A stretch of 64,000 nucleotides of DNA from Daucus carota subsp. sativus (lineage: Eukaryota; Streptophyta; Magnoliopsida; Apiales; Apiaceae): the NCBI RefSeq assembly GCF_001625215.2, contig NC_030383.2:1004779-1068778 (forward strand), given 5' to 3'. The notes beneath the pieces are model-generated. The model did no database searches. It saw only the letters and a program-made list of their open reading frames with translations, and was not told where the DNA came from. The position numbers were made by a program, and so were the translations under genes. Shown here one piece after another: positions 58,409-64,000 of the stretch. The number at the start of each line of letters is the position of its first letter. Positions within the stretch are counted from its first letter, which is position 1.

Positions 58409-58662
58409 CTTCCTCCGTCCCATAACTCTGGGTTTGTTTGACTTTTGATAGTCAAATTGACCAAATTTTAACAACAAATTACATATATAATATGATTAAA
58501 AATAATCATAAAAATTATATCATTAAAAAATATATTTTATGTACTTTATTATGCATATTTATATTTTTAAAATTACAAGAGAATTACATGTAATTTATAG
58601 TCAAAATTCGGCCAATTTAATTATAAGAAATCAAATAAGTCAAAATTATGAGATGAAGGAAG
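58409..58662. mobile_element. Stowaway-type MITE
   Basis: This 254-bp element has ends CTTCCTCCGTCCCATAACT and, from the right, CTTCCTTCATCTCATAATT, with TA duplications. Subterminal parts (TTTGACTTTTGATAGTC / GACTTATTTG) also pair. Confidence 0.85.
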
Positions 58663-59539
58663 TATAAATTATTATTAAAATAAATTAAAAAACTCTATAT
58701 TTTAGAAAAATCTCAAAATACGCCCGTGAACTAAACAAACCGGCAGGAAGGAATGACCAAGGAGTAAACAACTGTGGTTTTATTCTTCCCCGACAATCGA
58801 CCTTCGTGATAAGTAGCGGACCCCATGTAGGTCATGATTTGGATGAAGTTTATGATTTGGATGAAATTTGTATATAACTTTTTTTTTTTTTTTGTCAATT
58901 AAGTTTATGTATAAGTTATGTTTTTTTTTAAATAAACTAGTCAATTCAATAATAAAAAACCATACGGCATCTACATATAAAATTTTATAAAAAATTTGAT
59001 TTTCTCATCATATTTTATAAGTATGATTTAGTCATTTTTTGTCAGATTAATACACATGAGCTTCAAAGTATCTTCAAATCTTTTTCATAGCTTTTATGGC
59101 ATTTTTGGTCCAACAAAAAGGAAGGTAGGTATATTCATAACACGAGTCAGCTGAAATAAACATGCCAAAACTTAGGATTAATTTGCAAAGATGATAGTAA
59201 TCTCTAAATTCTATTGACCAAAGTTTTAGTATCCGTGTACGAAGTACGGGCATAAAGCTAGTTTTAATAATCTTCCAATAATTCTTATATATATATGTCA
59301 AATTAATATTTTAATCAAACACCCTCGTTCCCAATTTCACTTCTTCCAATAATTTACATTTGACCAATACTTGTATAATAAAAAAAGTGGGAATATGACA
59401 ATAAACTAATACAACAAATATTGTTAAATTTATTTTTTTTCAGTTTAATAATATGATTAGTATTTTTTATAATAAATAAATTTAAATTTTAAGATTAGCT
59501 ATAACATAACACTCGAAAAATGGGGACGATTGAATATAT
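58663..59539. other. AT-rich intergenic DNA
   Basis: There is a poly-T run near 58880. No gene is recognisable. Confidence 0.4.
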
Positions 59540-59793
59540 TACGTGCCTGGTTGGATGACACTATTTATGACTTTTTTTTTTATAAGAAGTCGTCTTCTAT
59601 TTTTTTTGATCTGTTTGTACAAAAGTCAGAAACACTTATAAAAAGTTGATAATACTAATTTTTGTTCCGTGACTTCTATTTTTCTTCAAACAGTTTAATC
59701 ATTTATAAATGTTAATCACTTCTCAATTTTAATTCATTTTTTTATTTTAAATAAGAAGCACTTTTTTAAATTTATCAAAACGGTCCCTAAATC
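59540..59793. mobile_element. hAT-like MITE, copy 3, decayed
   Basis: Shares AGAAACACTTATAAAAAGTTGATAATACTAATTTTTGTT (in pieces), AAACAGTTTAATCATTTATAA and AAATAAGAAGCACTT with the copies at 4996 and 44543. The termini are worn. Confidence 0.55.
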
Positions 59794-60924
59794 TTACATA
59801 TGAGATCACAGTTAGACACTTCATAATAATACGAGAAAATGAGATAATAAAACAAATAATATGCGTGCCAGTGGGGTTGGTTGGTTCAATTAAACTATAA
59901 ATCTGACCAGACACAAGTTATAAAAATGACGTCGATTGTTGTCAATCAAATTCAACACCGCGTAGTTGAATTGTACCACGAATCCACGATGTCATAAGTC
60001 GTCTATAGACTCTCCGTTTATTATTGCTTTCGTAACCTCTCCAATACCGACCTATTTTTTATTATTCTATTTTATTTTTAAAATGGAGCTTCCCAAGTCC
60101 CAACTATACTAATCTAGGTAAAGACCTTGAAAATGATTCTAGCAAGTACTGAATTGATCGATCAATTATATGATCTAGAACATTTCCAGTATAGTAGGCT
60201 AAGATAATTGATTAAAAAGGTATATATTATTAATTACGTGAAATTTGTTAAATTTGTAAGTTATATTTCAATGATAGTCTCTTTTAATTGTTATATATTA
60301 AAAATAAAATTACATTACATATAAAATTATATCATTTTAATATGATATTAGATTAGAGGTTCGGCAAATATAAACAAAATTAATACTCCCGTTAAAAATA
60401 GTAAACACTAAAAATGTTATAAAATTAAACCATAACCAACTTTTACTAATATCATTTTATTAAATAGTAAAAAAATAAATAAAGAGAGTCGGGGAACTAT
60501 TGGCTAAGAGATCCTTAGATATCCCCCGTTAACTTGCTCGGTATTGTTAAAAATATATAAATAAATTAATAAATATTCATGACCTAACAACTTACACATG
60601 ACTTGAGCTTCTCAATAATTGAAAATACTTTTGTCAAAGGCGAAAAAAATAATTCCTTTAGTATGTTTAAAAACCTTATAACTCCCAACTTGGAGGGTAT
60701 TTTCTTATATATTATCTTGGTCAAAAGTATTTTCATAAAAAAATATAATCTTAGGTAGCAAAAAGTCAGCTCAATTGGTGAAGTACTGAAATCCAAAATA
60801 TATATAATTTTATAAGAAAAATATTAAAAGCGTCGAATTTAGACGAAATACATGTGGTTAAGATGTATCATGATTCATGCGGAACGAAATGCATGCATAA
60901 TGCGCGTCCAATCTTTAAAAATTA
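59794..60924. other. AT-rich intergenic DNA
   Basis: No gene or clear repeat is recognisable. Confidence 0.4.
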
Positions 60925-61205
60925 CTCCCTCCGTCCCTCTGGATTATATACATATGGAATGGGTACGGAGATTAAGAAAAATGTATAAAGTAGTGTAAAG
61001 TAATGAAAAAGAGAAGATAAACTGGGTAAAGTGGTGGTACCTATTAATATTTAAGAAATAAATTTGAAAAAGTAGATGAAAGTAGTGGGTGGGTGGGATT
61101 TTTATATTATAAAAATATACTATTTTGTGAAAGTTTTAAAATGTATAGAATTAAGTGGGACATCCCGAAAAGGAAAGTGTATAAAAATCAGTGAGACGGA
61201 GGGAG
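60925..61205. mobile_element. Stowaway MITE, well preserved
   Basis: This 281-bp element has clean termini CTCCCTCCGTCCCTCTGGA and, from the right, CTCCCTCCGTCTCACTGA, flanked by TA on both sides (60923-60924, 61206-61207). It has the best-kept ends of the four Stowaway elements in the window. Confidence 0.9.
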
Positions 61206-61840
61206 TAATACATAATGGCTTGAGAATTAAAATTTTAAAAATAACTATAATACCGCTGTCCGAAACAAAATCTGGCCTCATGTTTCATGTCACATTTGGC
61301 TCAAATTGTTTATAATAATAAACATGTGATTTCATTTATTCATGCTTATAAAGGAGAACCATATAATATTATTAATTTGTCCTTTGCTTTTACTAAAAAG
61401 AAGTAGTAGTTTACTTCTTACCTTTTCAGGTGCTTATCTTTTATTTGCCGGTTTGTACTACTATTTACTTCATAAAATAACTTTAACTACCTTCAGGATT
61501 CGAAGATTTTTGCTTACTGTTGTTGTAGAAATAACAATTCTTAACCGAAAGATAAATATCTACCCTTTATATAACAGTAACATACACAGATTAGATAGTT
61601 AGATATAAGTATTTGCGATGCTAGTATAAATAAACAGTTGAATTGAATAGCAGGCTCAACTCCTCAATATTTCACGTCGGTTAAATAATAAGTATAAAAA
61701 GTTTTCGTAAAAACAAATAAACAATTAATGTATGTTAATTTATAGATATTTTTGGACTGATTTTCAGTGGGTCGTTGGATCCATCATGCATTCATCAATT
61801 TTCAAATTTGCTATCCAATCTGTTGTTAGTTTTGGATATC
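61206..61840. other. intergenic DNA, no recognised gene
   Basis: Frames at 61076-61315 and 61342-61602 have no recognisable content. Confidence 0.4.
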
Positions 61841-62557
61841 GGCCCTGTTTGAGGATTAGCTGTTAGCGGATTGAATTAGATGTTTTGACTAGCGGATTGA
61901 AATAGATGTTTTGACTAGCGAATTGAATTAGCTGTTTATCGTAAAACTGTTTGAGTAATAGCTGATTGATTAGCTTTTTTTGACACAAACCAAAACCTCT
62001 AACCCAAAAAACTCCTCAAAGTAGCTTTTTCAAAATTAGATTTTTGGGTCTAAACCTCTATTTCAATCCGCTAAGAGCAAGTCCAACAATGTCATAACAA
62101 TTGCCTTATAAATATAATAAAAAATAGTGTCCTAGTGATTTAGGACATCATTTTAATATACCAACTCCAACAACATGCCTTATTAATGTGCCTTATAATT
62201 AAAATAGTAATATATTTGAATTATTGTTGGAGGGAAATGAAAAAGAGAGAGGAGAGAGATGTGTTAAAATGAGTGAAAGCTAATTTTTTATTGGTACAAA
62301 TGATTTAGGACATGCATACTTGTGCCTCAAAAATAAGGCATTTGAGAGATGTCCTAGTGTTTTAAGGCACCACTAGGACATTGTTGGAGCACTCATTTGC
62401 TTCAAATGCCTTAAATTTTGATTTAGGACATCAATTTGAGGCACTCTTGGACTTGCTCTAACTACCAAACACTTATATTAGCGGATTCTAGTGGTCAAAC
62501 CTCTAAATCACTTAAACCTCTAATTTTGCCTCAAACCTCTAACTTCCAAACATGACC
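61841..62557. mobile_element. hAT-like element interrupted by a Tourist MITE
   Basis: The outer element starts GGCCCTGTTTGAGG and ends CCAAACATGACC, an imperfect inverted repeat. Its subterminal parts carry TTAGCGGATT / AATCCGCTAA words. It is split by a 384-bp insert; without the insert and one TAA it would be about 330 bp. No outer target duplication is clear. Confidence 0.6.
62075..62458. mobile_element. Tourist (PIF/Harbinger) MITE nested in hAT-like element
   Basis: This 384-bp element has perfect termini GAGCAAGTCCAA / TTGGACTTGCTC and a TAA duplication at 62072-62074 and 62459-62461. The duplication joins the host phrases AATCCGC-TAA and TAA-CTACCAAACA. Confidence 0.9.
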
Positions 62558-64000
62558 ATTATATAATTTAAATTAATTGATATAATTATCTAATTTCTAC
62601 TATACTCTTTTGCGATAATTTAAAAGAGATCAAAATCCTTCCAAACAAGAACGAAATTCTAATACATTTTCAGATACAAATCTCCATCTCATTTTTACTA
62701 TTATAAAAGTATTTTGAAATCTCGTGATCCAAACGATAGATCCATCAGACCGCTTGAAACCACAAGCTCTCGCAGCTTCGGTGGGGATAGCCGGAAGGAT
62801 ATGAACAAAGAAAAGGTACAGTAGAGGGATCAAAATCACCCCTCAAGTCATTGTCCAAGAAGCACAAATGAATAATTGTGACAAATCCATTGGCGTATGA
62901 ACAAGATGGGTTTTATTCATCAGTTGAATGGTCACTTTCAGCTAGAATTTGCAGAGGAGTTGTAAAGCACAAAAATAGTGAAAGAGCAGTTCCACTAAAC
63001 AACAGTGGTTGGTTTAGTACAAATTGATGGACTGGGAATGAGATTATTGGGAATTAATGCATGTGGTTTTTTTGACGTTTGATATAACGTGACAGTGACG
63101 CCATTCTACTTTTTCAGACAAGTCAATTGCTGTAGAACAAAATGTAAAAAAGGTGAAAAATAAGAGGAAATGTGGCTGGAGAATTCCATATGATTTATGA
63201 AATAAAATGGCCTTGTGACAGGCTTTTTTGCAGATCTAACTTGGCTGAGTTTGGGCTTGGAGGCCCGTATCGTAGTTTTGATTTTTAGTCCAACTTATCA
63301 AGACTTACGATCTACGAATACGGTGAAACCTCTAAATTCTAATATTATTTTATCGTGAATCCTTAATTAGTAAGTGGCGAGATTGTATTGAGATCAGGGG
63401 AGAGCCGGTACGGCGAATAAAATCGGAATAACGTGGGTTTTAATAATTGAAAATGTCAATCGCAATTTTATAATTTGGTTTCGGTTTCGACTTCAAAACT
63501 TCAGATGGATTTTATTTGTTCGGTTTTGGATAAAAAATTGTATAAACAGAAGAAAGAATTATTATACATGAATAATCAAAACTTGCGGAAGGGTATGAAA
63601 TTTCAGGCCTTTAGATGAAGAAGACAACAGTTAATATTAGTTTATATTACAAGAATAGCTCATGACAGAAACACGTCTCACAAATAAAAGCACATCTCTC
63701 ATGAATCTGCAAAATGCAAAACAAGATGGAAATGTTACAAATGTTACATGCATTATGAAAGGCAAACAAAGAGAGAATTTTTAAATGCTAAACTATGCAG
63801 AGAACGCTTATCTTGCATCTAAATAAGCGATCAAAAAAGGAACATTTATACACAGATACACGTGCAAATTCTTAATTTAAAAATTAACCTTTCATATAAA
63901 TTCGAAATAATATATAATATTTATTTTATAAATTGGTCAGTTTTTTTTGGATCGATTCCTATTTTCTAAATATAACATGAACCGAATAATCGATTCAAGT
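62558..64000. other. intergenic DNA to the right edge, no recognised gene
   Basis: The frame 62630-62839 (minus) has a hydrophobic start but no recognisable family. The end near 63600-63850 resembles a 3' UTR and might belong to a minus-strand gene beyond the window; nothing in view confirms that. Confidence 0.35.

Noticed and set aside
62630-62839. Minus-strand frame with hydrophobic start
   Set aside because: It looks like a signal peptide by composition but continues into unrecognisable sequence without splice sites or homologous pattern.
1-64000. CRISPR arrays, operons, prophage or bacterial defence systems
   Set aside because: The window is eukaryotic nuclear DNA with spliced genes; no direct-repeat arrays or bacterial gene organisation are present.

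Overview
The window is nuclear DNA from a flowering plant, most likely a dicot. The genes have GT-AG introns, AT-rich intergenic DNA separates them, and plant-only families are present (HIPP, APO, TRM, GH17-X8). Stowaway, Tourist, hAT and Mutator MITEs are dense. I infer an asterid (possibly Apiales) from the style of the proteins, but cannot verify this by search.

Ten protein-coding genes are supported by exon-by-exon reconstruction with consistent splice phases. From left to right: a partial At3g27390-like membrane protein (minus, runs off the left edge); a GT47 exostosin-type glycosyltransferase (plus, 8630-11220); two tandem HIPP-type heavy-metal-associated isoprenylated proteins (minus, 13133-13963 and 17763-18502); an At1g01500-like protein (plus, 27110-29315); a SEC14/CRAL-TRIO lipid-transfer protein (minus, 30392-32561); APO4-like mitochondrial splicing factor (plus, 36966-38807); a TRM/LONGIFOLIA-like DUF4378 protein carrying an in-frame TAG (plus, 46130-50455); a GH17 beta-1,3-glucanase with an X8 domain (plus, 51867-53876); and a small membrane-anchored protein, possibly DUF1195 (minus, 56185-57198). 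A probable spliced non-coding or micropeptide transcript starts near 44100 on the minus strand.

The rest is mostly repeat DNA. Several transposons have exact target-site duplications that can be read directly: a copia-type solo LTR (GTGAC), a hAT element (CTTATACA), a long-TIR Mutator-like element (ATAATTTTA), a Mutator MITE (TATATTTTA), a tRNA-derived SINE (15-bp duplication), three Tourist MITEs (TAA/TTA) and four Stowaway elements (TA). One Tourist sits inside an older hAT-like element. Two LINE-derived pseudogenes, a TRIM-like mini-retrotransposon and a pair of tRNA-like sequences are also present.

The genes are unrelated housekeeping-type loci and do not form a pathway or cluster, apart from the HIPP pair. 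I see no undescribed multi-gene system. The most interesting signals are the internal exon-intron duplication in the glycosyltransferase, the nonsense codon inside an otherwise intact TRM-like gene, a decayed copy of APO4 exon 2 inside APO4's own intron, and the well-dated transposon insertions.
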